34,489 nucleotides of DNA from Paraburkholderia polaris (GTDB lineage: Bacteria > Pseudomonadota > Gammaproteobacteria > Burkholderiales > Burkholderiaceae), in NCBI RefSeq assembly GCF_012927345.1, contig NZ_JABBGJ010000068.1, forward strand, positions 1 through 34,489, read 5' to 3'. Each line of letters opens with the position of its first letter. Position 1 is the stretch's first letter. The translations under genes and the position numbers were made by a program. This document shows positions 23,289-31,469 of the stretch, one piece after another. The notes beneath the pieces are model-generated. The model made no database searches. It was not told where the DNA came from and worked only from the letters and a program-made list of their open reading frames with translations.

Positions 23289-24983
23289 ATGTCTATTCGC
23301 AATCCCGATTTCAACGATCCGATCACCCTGCAGGTCATGTGGGATCGTCTCGTCTTCATCGCCGACCAGGCCGACAGCGCGCTGGGGCGCACCGCTTTCT
23401 CGCCCATCGTGCGCGAGAACCACGACTACGTGACCGTGCTACTCGACGCGAAGGGGCGTGCGCTCTCGCAGTGCACCTGGTCGATCCCGGTATTCATTAC
23501 GTCGCTGCCGATGGCCGCGCAGAACTACTTCCTCAAGGCCTTCCCGCCGGAGACGCTGGAGCCGGGCGACGTGCTCGCGACCAACGATCCGATGATCGGC
23601 ACCGGGCACTTGCCGGATCTGGTGATGCTGACGCCGATCTTCCGCAACGGCCAGATCGTGGCGTACGCGGGCAGCATTGCGCACTTGCCGGATATCGGCG
23701 GCCGGCCGCAGTCGCCCGATTCGACCGATATGTTCGAAGAAGGGATTCGTCTGCCGATCCTCAAGCTGTTCAAGGCTGGCAAGCCGAACGAGGACGTGTT
23801 CTCGGTGCTCGAGGCGAGCGTGCGTTTGCCGCATGAAGTGCGCGGCGACATTCAAAGCATGGTGGCGGCGAACGAGGTGATCCACCGGGAGCTGACTCGC
23901 TTCATGGATGAGTACGGTCTCGACAATCTCGAAGGCTTGGGCGAAGCGATCCACGGCCGCTCGGAGCGTTTCATGCGTCGCGCGATTGCCGAGCTGCCCA
24001 ACGGTAAGTACGGCGCCGAGGTCACCCTCGATGGCTTCGAGACGGACGTGTATCTGCGCGTGAGCGTCGAGGTGCGCGACGATTCGATTCACGTCGACTA
24101 TGCCGGCACGTCGCCGGAAGTGGCGCGCGGCATCAACGTGATGCCGCACTACCGCGTCGCGCACAGCGTCTATGCGCTGAAATGCCTGCTCGATCCGGAG
24201 ACGCCGAACAACGAAGGCTGCATGATCCCGATCACGGACGAGGCGCCGGCCGGCTCGATTCTGAATCCTGGCCGCACGGCGGCCGGCAGCGCGCGCAACC
24301 TGATCGGCCACGTGATCCCGAGCCTGATTTTCCGCGCCTTGCAGAACGTGCTGCCGGAGCGCACCCAGGCCGACAGCGGCGGCGCGCCGATCTGGGGCGT
24401 CAACTGTCAGGGGCAGCGTGAGGATGGCAGCGCCTACGGCAGCATTCAGAACTTCCACGGCGGGCAGGGCGGACGTTCCGCGATGGACGGCAACGATACC
24501 CTCAGCTTCCCGTCGAACTGCAAGGTCACACCGATAGAAATGTATGAGATCGCGGTGCCGATTCTCACCGAGCGCAAGGAATTGATCGCCGACTCGGGCG
24601 GAGCCGGCAAGTATCGTGGTGGCCTCGGTCAGCGCGGCGTGCTGCGCAACCTGTCGTCGCGGCCGATGAACATCTATCTGAGCACCGAGCGCGTCAAGCA
24701 TCCCTGTTTCGGCGTACTCGGGGGGCAGTCCGGGCGTGCCGGCGCGGTACTGCGCGACGGCGAGGCGGTGTTCGCGAAGGGCAAGATGGTGCTCGAACCG
24801 GGGCAGCAACTGGTGCTCGAACTGCCGGGCGGCGGCGGATGGGGCAACGCAAGTGAGCGGCCGCGCGAGCTGATCGAGCGCGATTTGCGCGAAGGTCTGG
24901 TGAGCGCGGAGCGGGCGAAGGCCGACTACGGGTATAGCGGCCCAGCCGTGGACGGCGCTGCCGCCGGCAATGGAGGGCAATGA
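23289..24983 (+). CDS. HyuB-family hydantoinase/oxoprolinase/carboxylase subunit B
   Basis: This 564-residue partner of HyuA carries the family blocks DRLVFIADQADSALGRTAFS, PIVRENHDYVTVLLDAKGRAL and NDPMIGTGHLPDLVMLTPIF, then AHLPDIGG and TDMFEEGIRLPILKL. The C-terminal part has DSGGAGKYRGGLGQRG and LELPGGGGWGN. ATG 23289 is preferred because aagga lies upstream; a TTG at 23271 overlaps the hyuA stop. HyuA hydrolyses ATP and HyuB acts on the phosphorylated intermediate in related enzymes. The SDR gene begins two bases after the stop, indicating one operon with coupled translation. Confidence 0.9.
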   Translation: MSIRNPDFNDPITLQVMWDRLVFIADQADSALGRTAFSPIVRENHDYVTVLLDAKGRALSQCTWSIPVFITSLPMAAQNYFLKAFPPETLEPGDVLATNDPMIGTGHLPDLVMLTPIFRNGQIVAYAGSIAHLPDIGGRPQSPDSTDMFEEGIRLPILKLFKAGKPNEDVFSVLEASVRLPHEVRGDIQSMVAANEVIHRELTRFMDEYGLDNLEGLGEAIHGRSERFMRRAIAELPNGKYGAEVTLDGFETDVYLRVSVEVRDDSIHVDYAGTSPEVARGINVMPHYRVAHSVYALKCLLDPETPNNEGCMIPITDEAPAGSILNPGRTAAGSARNLIGHVIPSLIFRALQNVLPERTQADSGGAPIWGVNCQGQREDGSAYGSIQNFHGGQGGRSAMDGNDTLSFPSNCKVTPIEMYEIAVPILTERKELIADSGGAGKYRGGLGQRGVLRNLSSRPMNIYLSTERVKHPCFGVLGGQSGRAGAVLRDGEAVFAKGKMVLEPGQQLVLELPGGGGWGNASERPRELIERDLREGLVSAERAKADYGYSGPAVDGAAAGNGGQ

Positions 24984-24985
24984 TC

Positions 24986-25801
24986 ATGGGCGCGCTTGAT
25001 GGACAGATCGCCATCGTCACCGGCGGTGGCTCGGGTATCGGCCGGTCGACGGCACTGCAACTTGCGGCCGAAGGTGCCAAGGTCGTGGTCGTCGGCCGCC
25101 GAGCGGCCGCGCTTGCCGAAGTCGTGAGCGAGATCAAGGCGGCCGGTCAGGAAGCGTGGGCACGCCCGGTCGACCTCGAGCGGCGCGAAGAGATGGTCGA
25201 ACTGGTGCGCTGGATCGAAGCCGAAATCGGTCCCGTCGGGATCCTCGTCAACAATGCCGGCGCATCGAGCCGGGTGCGCAATATCCGCTGGATCGACGAG
25301 GATGACTGGAACGCGACGCTGTCCGTGAACCTGACCGCCGTTTATGTGCTGATCCAGGCGGTGCTGCCGGGCATGCTGGCGGCGGGCGGCGGCACGGTTG
25401 TGACCGTGTCGTCGCTGGCTGCAGTGCGTCCGGGTCTGCTTGGCGGTGCCCCATATGGCGCCGCGAAAGCCGGCGTGCGCAATCTGATGACCTATCTGCA
25501 CGCGACGTTTCGCAACAACAACATCCGCGCGACGACGATCCTCCCCGGCGAGGTCAACACGCCGATCATGGACACGCGGGTGCGTCCGCCGAGCGCCGAG
25601 GAACGCGCGGCGATGGTGAGCCCCGACGACGTGGCGCAGGCGATTCTGCTGTGCTGCACGCTGCCCGCGCGCACCACCATCGAGGAACTGGTCATTAGCC
25701 CGACGCTGCAACGCGACCAGGGACCGGACACCGAAATCAGCCGCTGGCTCGGCGCCCCGGACGGCGTCGGCCCGGCAACGATCGCAGGAAACAAATCATG
25801 A
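24986..25801 (+). CDS. Short-chain dehydrogenase/reductase, intact active site
   Basis: This 271-residue classical SDR oxidises or reduces a hydroxyl/keto group with NAD(P). It has the cofactor motif TGGGSGIG, the NNAGAS motif, and the catalytic residues Ser143, Tyr157 and Lys161 (PYGAAKAG). The preferred ATG at 24986 lies about eight bases after ggaggg (24972-24977); the ATG at 24980 is too close to it. The stop overlaps the aldolase start by four bases (ATGA), so the two are translationally coupled. Sitting between HyuB and the aldolase, it probably oxidises a hydroxy-acid intermediate. The exact substrate is unknown. Confidence 0.87.
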   Translation: MGALDGQIAIVTGGGSGIGRSTALQLAAEGAKVVVVGRRAAALAEVVSEIKAAGQEAWARPVDLERREEMVELVRWIEAEIGPVGILVNNAGASSRVRNIRWIDEDDWNATLSVNLTAVYVLIQAVLPGMLAAGGGTVVTVSSLAAVRPGLLGGAPYGAAKAGVRNLMTYLHATFRNNNIRATTILPGEVNTPIMDTRVRPPSAEERAAMVSPDDVAQAILLCCTLPARTTIEELVISPTLQRDQGPDTEISRWLGAPDGVGPATIAGNKS

Positions 25802-26526
25802 GTGCAACGCTTAAACAACGGCTTGCGAACGGCCAGTCCGTTCTGATGGTCAATCCGAATCACGTGTCGTCGAGTCTGGCCGAGAAGCTCACGCGCGCCG
25901 GCGCCGATTCGATTTTTGTGGACTGCGAACACGGCGCAGCGGGCTTCGAACAACTGCAGCAGATGGCGAAGGCGGCGCGTTTTGGCGGCGGCTATACGAT
26001 CGTGCGACCGCAAAGCCAGGACCGCTCGACCATCACGCGATGCCTGAATTGCGGCGTCGACGGCGTGATGGTGCCACTCGTGCACACGGCGGAGAACGCG
26101 CGCGAAGTCGTCAGGACCATACGTTATGCGTGCCCGGACGACTACGACGAGAAGCTCATCATCGTGATGATCGAATCCACCCAGGCCGTGGAGAATCTCG
26201 ATGAGATTCTTGCGGTCGAAGGCATCGACGTGTTTTTTGTCGGCCCGGGGGACCTGTCGCAGTCGATGGGATATTCGCCACGCGTGGCGCCCGGCGCGCG
26301 TCGTCCGCAGCCGGTCGTCGAGCTCGTGGACCAGACGCTTGGGCGCATCCGCCGGGCTGGCAAGTTCGCGGGCACGCTAGTCGTCAAAGAGGACGTTGCT
26401 CATCTCGTGGAAGCCGGCGCACAGTTGCTGTATTACCACGCGGACCCGTTCGTCAACGACGGCGTGAACGTGATGCGCTGCCTGTCCGCGTCGCCGGTGA
26501 CACGGCAGAGCAGCGTGGCCGTCTAG
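25798..26526 (+). CDS. HpcH/HpaI-family aldolase
   Basis: This 242-residue class II, metal-dependent aldolase of the HpcH/HpaI family cleaves 4-hydroxy-2-oxo-acids to pyruvate or a related oxo-acid plus an aldehyde. Family marks are FVDCEHGAAGF, with the histidine that acts as base, VRPQSQDRSTI, GVDGVMVPLVHTAENA, and MIES with the metal-binding Glu. VFFVGPGDLSQSMGY holds the metal-binding Asp. The start ATG overlaps the SDR stop by four bases. It is the last gene of the transporter-HyuAB operon and is convergent with a LysR gene ten bases away. It would supply the final carbon-carbon cleavage, feeding central metabolism. Confidence 0.9.
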   Translation: MSATLKQRLANGQSVLMVNPNHVSSSLAEKLTRAGADSIFVDCEHGAAGFEQLQQMAKAARFGGGYTIVRPQSQDRSTITRCLNCGVDGVMVPLVHTAENAREVVRTIRYACPDDYDEKLIIVMIESTQAVENLDEILAVEGIDVFFVGPGDLSQSMGYSPRVAPGARRPQPVVELVDQTLGRIRRAGKFAGTLVVKEDVAHLVEAGAQLLYYHADPFVNDGVNVMRCLSASPVTRQSSVAV

Positions 26527-26536
26527 GAAGCGCGCC

Positions 26537-27502
26537 TCAGGCGGCCAGCGCGCCCGCCACGTCGGGTGCGCTGACGCCGACGAGGCGCTGTGACGTCACC
26601 AGTTCGCTCACCAGTTGACTGAGCGTGTCGCGCACCGCCAGCGCTTCATCGGACATCGGCTGGTGGTCCGATATGCAGAGCGACACCGTGGCGCGGATGG
26701 TCGGGCCGATCAGCCGGCGCGTCAACGGGCGCTCGGCTCCGGTGAACGTACTGGTCAGCGCCCACGGCAGAATGGTGGCGCCGAGGCCGGCTTCGATCGC
26801 GTCGCGCAGTGTGGCGGCCGATTCGATCTCGGCCGCCACACGCGGCTTGATGCCTGCGTCGGCAAAGGCCGCTTCGATCAAATTGCGCAGGAAATGGGTG
26901 CGGCCGGGCAGCAGCAATTCGATACCGTCAAGTGCGGACAACGGGATAGCGCCGTCGACGTCCGGCGGCAATTCGGCGTGCGGCGGTGCGATCAGGAAGA
27001 GTTCTTCTACGAGGAGTGGCTGCAGCGTCACGCCCTTGATCGGCCCGGACGCATAGATGATCGCCAGATCCATTCGCCCGGTCATGACCATCTCGCTCAA
27101 TACCAGTCCGAAATTGTCGTTCAGGAACAGGTTGACATCGGGATAGTCGCGTCTGATGGTTTTCAGCAGGGGTGTCGAGAGGATCGAGGTGGTGCTGTAG
27201 GTCGCGAGCCCGACGCTTACGTTGCCCGAAATCACGTTCGCCGCGCGCGCTACATCGAGTTCGGCTTTGTCCAGCTGATCGAGAATCAGCAACGCGTGCC
27301 GGTACAACTCGCGGCCCGCATCAGTCGGGTTGACCCCGACATTGGTGCGGATCAGCAATCTTTGGCCGAAGTGCCGCTCGAGCAGATTGACGTGCTGGCT
27401 CAACGCGGGTTGCGCAATGTGTAGATGGCTCGCGGCACTCGAGAGACTTTCCAGCTCGACGGCTTTGACGAAACTCTTGAGCAGCTTGAAATTGATGGTC
27501 AT
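26537..27502 (-). CDS. LysR-family regulator (Nac/CynR-like), second of a pair
   Basis: This 321-residue LysR regulator has an N-terminal helix-turn-helix (INFKLLKSFVKAVELESLSS, then HIAQPALSQHVNLLERHFGQ) and a substrate-binding domain. The start ATG at 27502 overlaps the stop of the upstream LysR gene by four bases, so the two are co-transcribed and translationally coupled. Both share the HIAQPALSQ element, the AEIESAATL and GLGATILP/GIGATILP blocks and equal length, showing a tandem duplication. It ends ten bases from the aldolase gene, which runs the opposite way. It probably regulates the transporter-HyuAB operon or the divergent aminotransferase, perhaps as a partner of its sibling. Confidence 0.9.
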   Translation of the reverse strand: MTINFKLLKSFVKAVELESLSSAASHLHIAQPALSQHVNLLERHFGQRLLIRTNVGVNPTDAGRELYRHALLILDQLDKAELDVARAANVISGNVSVGLATYSTTSILSTPLLKTIRRDYPDVNLFLNDNFGLVLSEMVMTGRMDLAIIYASGPIKGVTLQPLLVEELFLIAPPHAELPPDVDGAIPLSALDGIELLLPGRTHFLRNLIEAAFADAGIKPRVAAEIESAATLRDAIEAGLGATILPWALTSTFTGAERPLTRRLIGPTIRATVSLCISDHQPMSDEALAVRDTLSQLVSELVTSQRLVGVSAPDVAGALAA

Positions 27503-28461
27503 GGAAGCTGTTCCGGGCACTGCGGCCGCGCGCCGGCAGCGCAAGCGGCTTCCGGCGGTTGTGAGCCGAGCGCCAGGTCGGCAATCAGTTCGAGCAGGAT
27601 CTGATACACCGCGACTGCGGGCTCGGACAGCGGCAGGTGGTCCGACACGCAAAGCGATAACGGTGCTTCGATCATAGGTGCCACGATGCGCCGTTGCACC
27701 CCGTCACCGGACGCCGCGATGATGCGAGCCGCCGAGTCGGGCAGGATGGTGGCGCCGATGCCTTCGTGAATGGCCGCTGCAAGCGTCGCGGCCGATTCGA
27801 TTTCTGCCACCACGCGTGGTTGAACCCGCGCGATCGCCAATGCGTCGTCAATGTACTTGCGCAGATAGTTATAGGGGCGCGGCAGCATCAGATCGACGTT
27901 TTGCAGTGTTGCGAGCGCGACCGGCCCGTCCGGCATCGGCATGCCGCGCGGCGTGACGAGAAACAACTCCTCTGTCAGTAGCAACTGGAACGACAAACCG
28001 CGCGACGCGTGGTCGCCGTAGAGAACGGCCATGTCCATACGCCCGTTGATGATCAGTTCGCTTAGCGTGGTGCCGAAACTCTCGTTGAGATAGAGAAGGA
28101 TGCCAGGGTGTCGGGCACGCACGGTTTTCAACAGTGGCAGCGACAGTGCCGACGCCGCCGTGCCCGGTGCAAGACCCACTGATACCTTGCCGGCCAGCGT
28201 GTCACTGCTCTTGTCCATGTCGCTGCGCGCCTGCTCGAGTTGCCGCAGGATGATCTGCGCGTGACGGTACAGCGTATTGCCGGCTTCGGTGGGGGTGACG
28301 CCGCGTTTGGTGCGAACCAGCAACTGATGGCGGAACTCGCTTTCGAGAATCATCAATTGCTGGCTTAGGGCGGGCTGGGCGATGTGAAGAATCTCGGAGG
28401 CCTGCGTGAGGCTGCCAAGATCGACGATTTTCACGAAGTACTTCAGGCGCCTCAGGTTCAC
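27499..28461 (-). CDS. LysR-family regulator (Nac/CynR-like), first of a pair
   Basis: This 320-residue LysR regulator begins at GTG 28461 (MNLRRLKYFVKIVDLGSLTQ), the usual LysR N-terminus; an upstream ATG at 28524 would add 21 atypical residues. The winged helix covers about residues 1-60 and the ligand-binding domain follows. Its length and motifs match the downstream LysR closely. It is divergent from the aminotransferase at 28756, the classical layout for a LysR regulator and its target. Inverted-repeat sequences lie in the gap. It ends with an ATGA overlap into its paralogue. The inducer is unknown. Confidence 0.88.
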   Translation of the reverse strand: MNLRRLKYFVKIVDLGSLTQASEILHIAQPALSQQLMILESEFRHQLLVRTKRGVTPTEAGNTLYRHAQIILRQLEQARSDMDKSSDTLAGKVSVGLAPGTAASALSLPLLKTVRARHPGILLYLNESFGTTLSELIINGRMDMAVLYGDHASRGLSFQLLLTEELFLVTPRGMPMPDGPVALATLQNVDLMLPRPYNYLRKYIDDALAIARVQPRVVAEIESAATLAAAIHEGIGATILPDSAARIIAASGDGVQRRIVAPMIEAPLSLCVSDHLPLSEPAVAVYQILLELIADLALGSQPPEAACAAGARPQCPEQLP

Positions 28462-28528
28462 AGCCTCGTGTCCTACGAATGTCTGGTTGCCCGATCGCAA
28501 CTCGAAACCGAAATCGTAAAGCATGTGG

Positions 28529-28538
28529 CGTGATCACG
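28529..28538. promoter_or_regulatory. 10-bp perfect palindrome upstream of the LysR pair
   Basis: The sequence cgtgatcacg is an exact palindrome, 68 bases before the preferred GTG start of the first LysR gene. It could be an autoregulatory site; no other evidence supports this. Confidence 0.25.
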
Positions 28539-28651
28539 ACATCGGAAAATAATAATGTAAAACCCTTGCCGGGCCGGCACTGCCCGCCCGTGTCCCTGCC
28601 ACAGGCGAGCACCGGGCATCGTCGTATTGGCAAACTTTGGTGCACGCGCGA

Positions 28652-28738
28652 TACGGGTATAAGCGATTACGATTCCGCTAGAGCGAATCCCTCTTTGCGC
28701 GATCATTTTCGCCCGCTTACCTTGCCCTCATACCCGTG
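28652..28738. promoter_or_regulatory. Paired inverted motifs in the LysR-aminotransferase gap
   Basis: The near-palindrome atacgggtat is at 28652-28661, and its half acgggtat recurs in inverted orientation as atacccgt at 28731-28738, just before the aminotransferase ribosome-binding site. LysR regulators commonly bind two separated dyad sites in divergent promoters. The repeats are visible; the binding is inferred. Confidence 0.35.
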
Positions 28739-28755
28739 TCGACAAGGAGTGCGCA

Positions 28756-29964
28756 GTGAGTTTGTCTCGAATCGCATCGCGCGTACAGCGCATCAAAACC
28801 TCGCCAAGCAGTGCGGCGGCGGATCGTGCCGCCGAATTGCGGCGGCAGGGCCGCACCATCGTCAATCTCGCCATCGGCGAGCCGGATTTTCCAACCCCGG
28901 CGCACATCAGGCGTGCGGCTGCCGAAGCCGTGGAGCGCGGCGAAACCCGTTATACCCAGACGGCCGGCACCGTCGCGCTGCGTACAGCGATCGCCGCAAA
29001 ACTGCGCGAGGAAAATGCCCTCGATTATGACCCGAAGCACATCATTGTCACGTGTGGCGCGAAGCATGCGATCTTCAACGCCCTGGCTGTCACTGTCGAG
29101 CCTGGTGACGAAGTCCTGATTCCGGCGCCGTACTGGGTGTCGTATCCGGATATGGTGCTTGCGTGCGAAGGATCGCCCGTCGTACTGCCGTGCACCGAAG
29201 CCGATGGTTTCAAGCTGACCGCCGCCACGCTCGAGGCGGCCATCACGCCGCGAACCCGCTGGCTGCTGCTCAACTCGCCGAGCAACCCGACCGGTGCGTC
29301 GTATTCATCAGGAGAGCTGCGCGCGCTGGCGGATGTTCTGCTACGCCATCCGCACGTCCTTGTGCTGACCGACGATATCTACGAACACATCCGCTTCGAG
29401 AGCGCGAGCAACCCTCATATCGTCGCAGTCGAACCGGCTTTGCACGACCGGGCGGTAGTCGTCAACGGGATGTCGAAAACGTATGCGATGACTGGCTGGC
29501 GCATCGGCTATGCGGCCGGCCCGGCGGATCTGATTGCGGCGATGGACACGCTGCAATCGCAATCGACCAGTTGCGCATCGTCGGTCGGTCAGGCGGCCGC
29601 GCTCGCCGCGTTGCAGGGCGACCAAAGCAGTATCGCCGAGGCCGTCGAGACCTACCGCGCGCGGCGCGATCGTGGTGTGGCTTTGCTCAATGCGATCCCC
29701 GGCCTGGCCTGCGGCGCTCCCGGTGGCGCGTTCTATCTGTTCGTCAATTGCGGTGGCGTGATCGGCAAACAGACGCCGGCGGGCAAGCTGATCGCAAGCG
29801 ATGCGGACTTCACGCTTTACCTCCTCGAAGCCGCGGGTGTGGTGCTTGTCGCTGGATCGGCTTACGGGGCGTCGCCGTATTTTCGCATGTCGATTGCGAC
29901 GGGTATCGAAGTGATCGAGGAAGGTTGCCGGAAGATTGCAAACGCAGTGTCGGAATTGATCTGA
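28756..29964 (+). CDS. Aspartate/aromatic-type class I aminotransferase
   Basis: This 402-residue fold-type I aminotransferase has NLAIGEPDFPTP near the N-terminus, YTQTAGTVALR, SPSNPTG and the cofactor lysine at Lys241 in NGMSKTYAMTGWRIGYA. The layout is that of the AspB-like (class Ib) aspartate aminotransferases. The GTG start at 28756 follows an aaggag ribosome-binding site (28744-28749). It is divergent from the tandem LysR genes and ends with a hairpin at 29970-29990. It probably transaminates an amino or oxo acid from the locus pathway; broad specificity is common in this family. It is distinct from the aminotransferase at 9895, with which it shares only family-level similarity. Confidence 0.87.
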   Translation: MSLSRIASRVQRIKTSPSSAAADRAAELRRQGRTIVNLAIGEPDFPTPAHIRRAAAEAVERGETRYTQTAGTVALRTAIAAKLREENALDYDPKHIIVTCGAKHAIFNALAVTVEPGDEVLIPAPYWVSYPDMVLACEGSPVVLPCTEADGFKLTAATLEAAITPRTRWLLLNSPSNPTGASYSSGELRALADVLLRHPHVLVLTDDIYEHIRFESASNPHIVAVEPALHDRAVVVNGMSKTYAMTGWRIGYAAGPADLIAAMDTLQSQSTSCASSVGQAAALAALQGDQSSIAEAVETYRARRDRGVALLNAIPGLACGAPGGAFYLFVNCGGVIGKQTPAGKLIASDADFTLYLLEAAGVVLVAGSAYGASPYFRMSIATGIEVIEEGCRKIANAVSELI

Positions 29965-29969
29965 GCGAT

Positions 29970-29990
29970 GGCGGCCCGTTGGTGGCCGCC
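29970..29990 (+). terminator. Hairpin after the aminotransferase
   Basis: The arms ggcggcc (29970-29976) and ggccgcc (29984-29990) flank a seven-base loop, six bases past the stop codon. It probably ends the aminotransferase transcript before the porin promoter region. No T-run follows immediately. Confidence 0.45.
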
Positions 29991-30035
29991 GCGGAAAAGT
30001 GCTCGGGCAGAGGTCGGGTGGCGAGTTTCACGCTT

Positions 30036-30090
30036 CTTTGAATAAAAAAGTTTTTACATATTAATTTGTAATCCTAATGTATTGGGAGAT
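30036..30090 (+). promoter_or_regulatory. AT-rich porin upstream region
   Basis: This strongly AT-rich stretch (ttgaataaaaaag, then tttacatattaa) contrasts with the GC-rich surroundings and directly precedes the porin ribosome-binding site (ggga). It most likely holds the porin promoter. No single -35/-10 pair has ideal spacing, so the exact promoter is not assigned. Confidence 0.4.
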
Positions 30091-30095
30091 CGTCA

Positions 30096-31283
30096 ATGAA
30101 AATTTCCATTTCCACTTTATCCATCGCGACTCTGGTTTCATTCGCTGGTGCTGCTCAGGCTCAAAGTAGCGTGACCCTATACGGCATTGCGGACGCAGGA
30201 TTTGTCTATAACTCGAACGTCAAGGGCGGGCGACAGGTTGCCCTGGTTGGCGGTAACGAGGGTGCAAACCGGTGGGGGATGATCGGTTCTGAAGACCTGG
30301 GCGGTGGTCTCAAGGCAATTTTCAATCTTGAAGCAGGCTTTAACCTTGCCAACGGCACGATAGGACAGAACGGCACATTCTTCGGCCGCGCAGCCCTCGG
30401 TGGACTGAGCAGCGCCGATTACGGAACAGTGACCTTAGGTCGTCAGAATTCGGACTCGTGGGCCGCGGTGGGTTACCTGGAAGCCGGTAACAGTTGGGCT
30501 GCCTCCGGCGCGGAATATGGTGCTCATCCCGGTGACGTCGATAACCTCGACAATTCGAATCGTCTCAACAATTCGATCATGTATCGAAGCAAAAGCTTCA
30601 ACGGCCTGACGTTTGGCGGTGCGTATAGCTTTGGGGGAAAGGCAGGCGAATTCTCGCAAAACCAGATCTGGGATCTGAGTGCTGGTTATGCCAATGGTCC
30701 GGTAAAGTTGGGCGTTGGCTACATCCTGGCGAAGGATCCAAATTTTTCGTTCTTTGGCAATAAGGCAAACGACAGCGCGACGGCGGCTAACATTTCGAGC
30801 CCTGTCCTTGCGGGCTATGCGTCAGCCGGCTCTCAACAGATTATTGCAGCCGGCGGATCGTACGCGCTCGGTCCTGCTACCGTTGGCGTCGTCTATAGCA
30901 ATACACAATTCCGGAATCTTGGAACGGTGAGCGTTGCCGGCTTGAATGCGACCGAAGCGGCTTATCGAGGTACCGCATCGTTCAATACGGGCGAGCTGAA
31001 TCTGAAGTATCAAGTCACTCCGGCGCTTCTGCTCGGTGTTGCGTACATCTACACGAGAAACGGTGCGGCCGATGGTGAAGGCAGCGCGCGATATCAGCAG
31101 GTTGACCTTGGCGCCGTCTATTATCTCTCGAAGCAGACCTCGGTCTATGCGGTCGCGGTTCATCAGGCGGCCAGCGGGACGGACTCGACGGGCGAACGCG
31201 CTGTTGCTGCCATTGCAGGGACGTCGGGGTCATCCACGAATGCAGAAACCCTCGTTACCTTCGGTCTGACGCATAAGTTCTAA
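30096..31283 (+). CDS. Outer-membrane porin (Burkholderia OmpC-like family)
   Basis: This 395-residue protein forms a general-diffusion beta-barrel in the outer membrane. A signal peptide (MKISISTLSIATLVSFAGAA, cut after AQA) is followed by QSSVTLYGIADAGFVYNSN, the typical first strand. RWGMIGSEDLGGGLKAIFNL and FGRAALGGL are also family motifs. The C-terminus ends LVTFGLTHKF, with the terminal Phe required for barrel assembly. Alternating polar and hydrophobic strands fit a 16-stranded trimeric porin. It stands alone after an AT-rich promoter region and before strong hairpins. It may admit the substrate of the neighbouring transporter, but such porins are numerous in Burkholderia and the link is only positional. 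Confidence 0.93.
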   Translation: MKISISTLSIATLVSFAGAAQAQSSVTLYGIADAGFVYNSNVKGGRQVALVGGNEGANRWGMIGSEDLGGGLKAIFNLEAGFNLANGTIGQNGTFFGRAALGGLSSADYGTVTLGRQNSDSWAAVGYLEAGNSWAASGAEYGAHPGDVDNLDNSNRLNNSIMYRSKSFNGLTFGGAYSFGGKAGEFSQNQIWDLSAGYANGPVKLGVGYILAKDPNFSFFGNKANDSATAANISSPVLAGYASAGSQQIIAAGGSYALGPATVGVVYSNTQFRNLGTVSVAGLNATEAAYRGTASFNTGELNLKYQVTPALLLGVAYIYTRNGAADGEGSARYQQVDLGAVYYLSKQTSVYAVAVHQAASGTDSTGERAVAAIAGTSGSSTNAETLVTFGLTHKF

Positions 31284-31305
31284 GCCTCTTCACAAGTCTT
31301 TGCGG

Positions 31306-31362
31306 GTGGTCCGACCGTTGTTCCGTCCCGCCTGGTTGAGCGGACGGCGTTTCGGGGACCAC
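31306..31362 (+). terminator. Long stem-loop after the porin gene
   Basis: The outer arms gtggtcc (31306-31312) and ggaccac (31356-31362) enclose a second stem in which ccgtcccgc pairs with gcggacgg apart from one bulged base. It begins 22 bases after the porin stop and is probably its terminator. Confidence 0.5.
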
Positions 31363-31414
31363 TTGTTCAAAAGCACGGGGTGCAATCGGTGGATTGCGGG
31401 TATCGCATCGCGCG

Positions 31415-31445
31415 GCATCCCCGTCATCAGTGACGGCGGGGATGC
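31415..31445. terminator. Hairpin at the end of the leftward SDR gene
   Basis: The arms gcatcccc and ggggatgc (31415-31445) pair perfectly, extended by gtca with tgac around a small bulge. It lies between the convergent porin and SDR genes, 24 bases beyond the SDR stop. It probably terminates leftward transcription and may act in both directions. Confidence 0.5.
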
Positions 31446-31469
31446 TGTGTCAGGTCGGCCAACGCCGCG

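Noticed and set aside
23439..24980. Long leftward open frame (513 codons) opposite hyuB
   Set aside because: Its translation is rich in Arg, His and Ala, lacks family motifs, and mirrors the codon bias of the clearly real rightward HyuB gene.
28628..28646. Possible sigma-54 promoter (ttggcaaactttggtgca) before the aminotransferase
   Set aside because: The GG and GC elements are separated by 11 rather than 10 bases, so the spacing is wrong.
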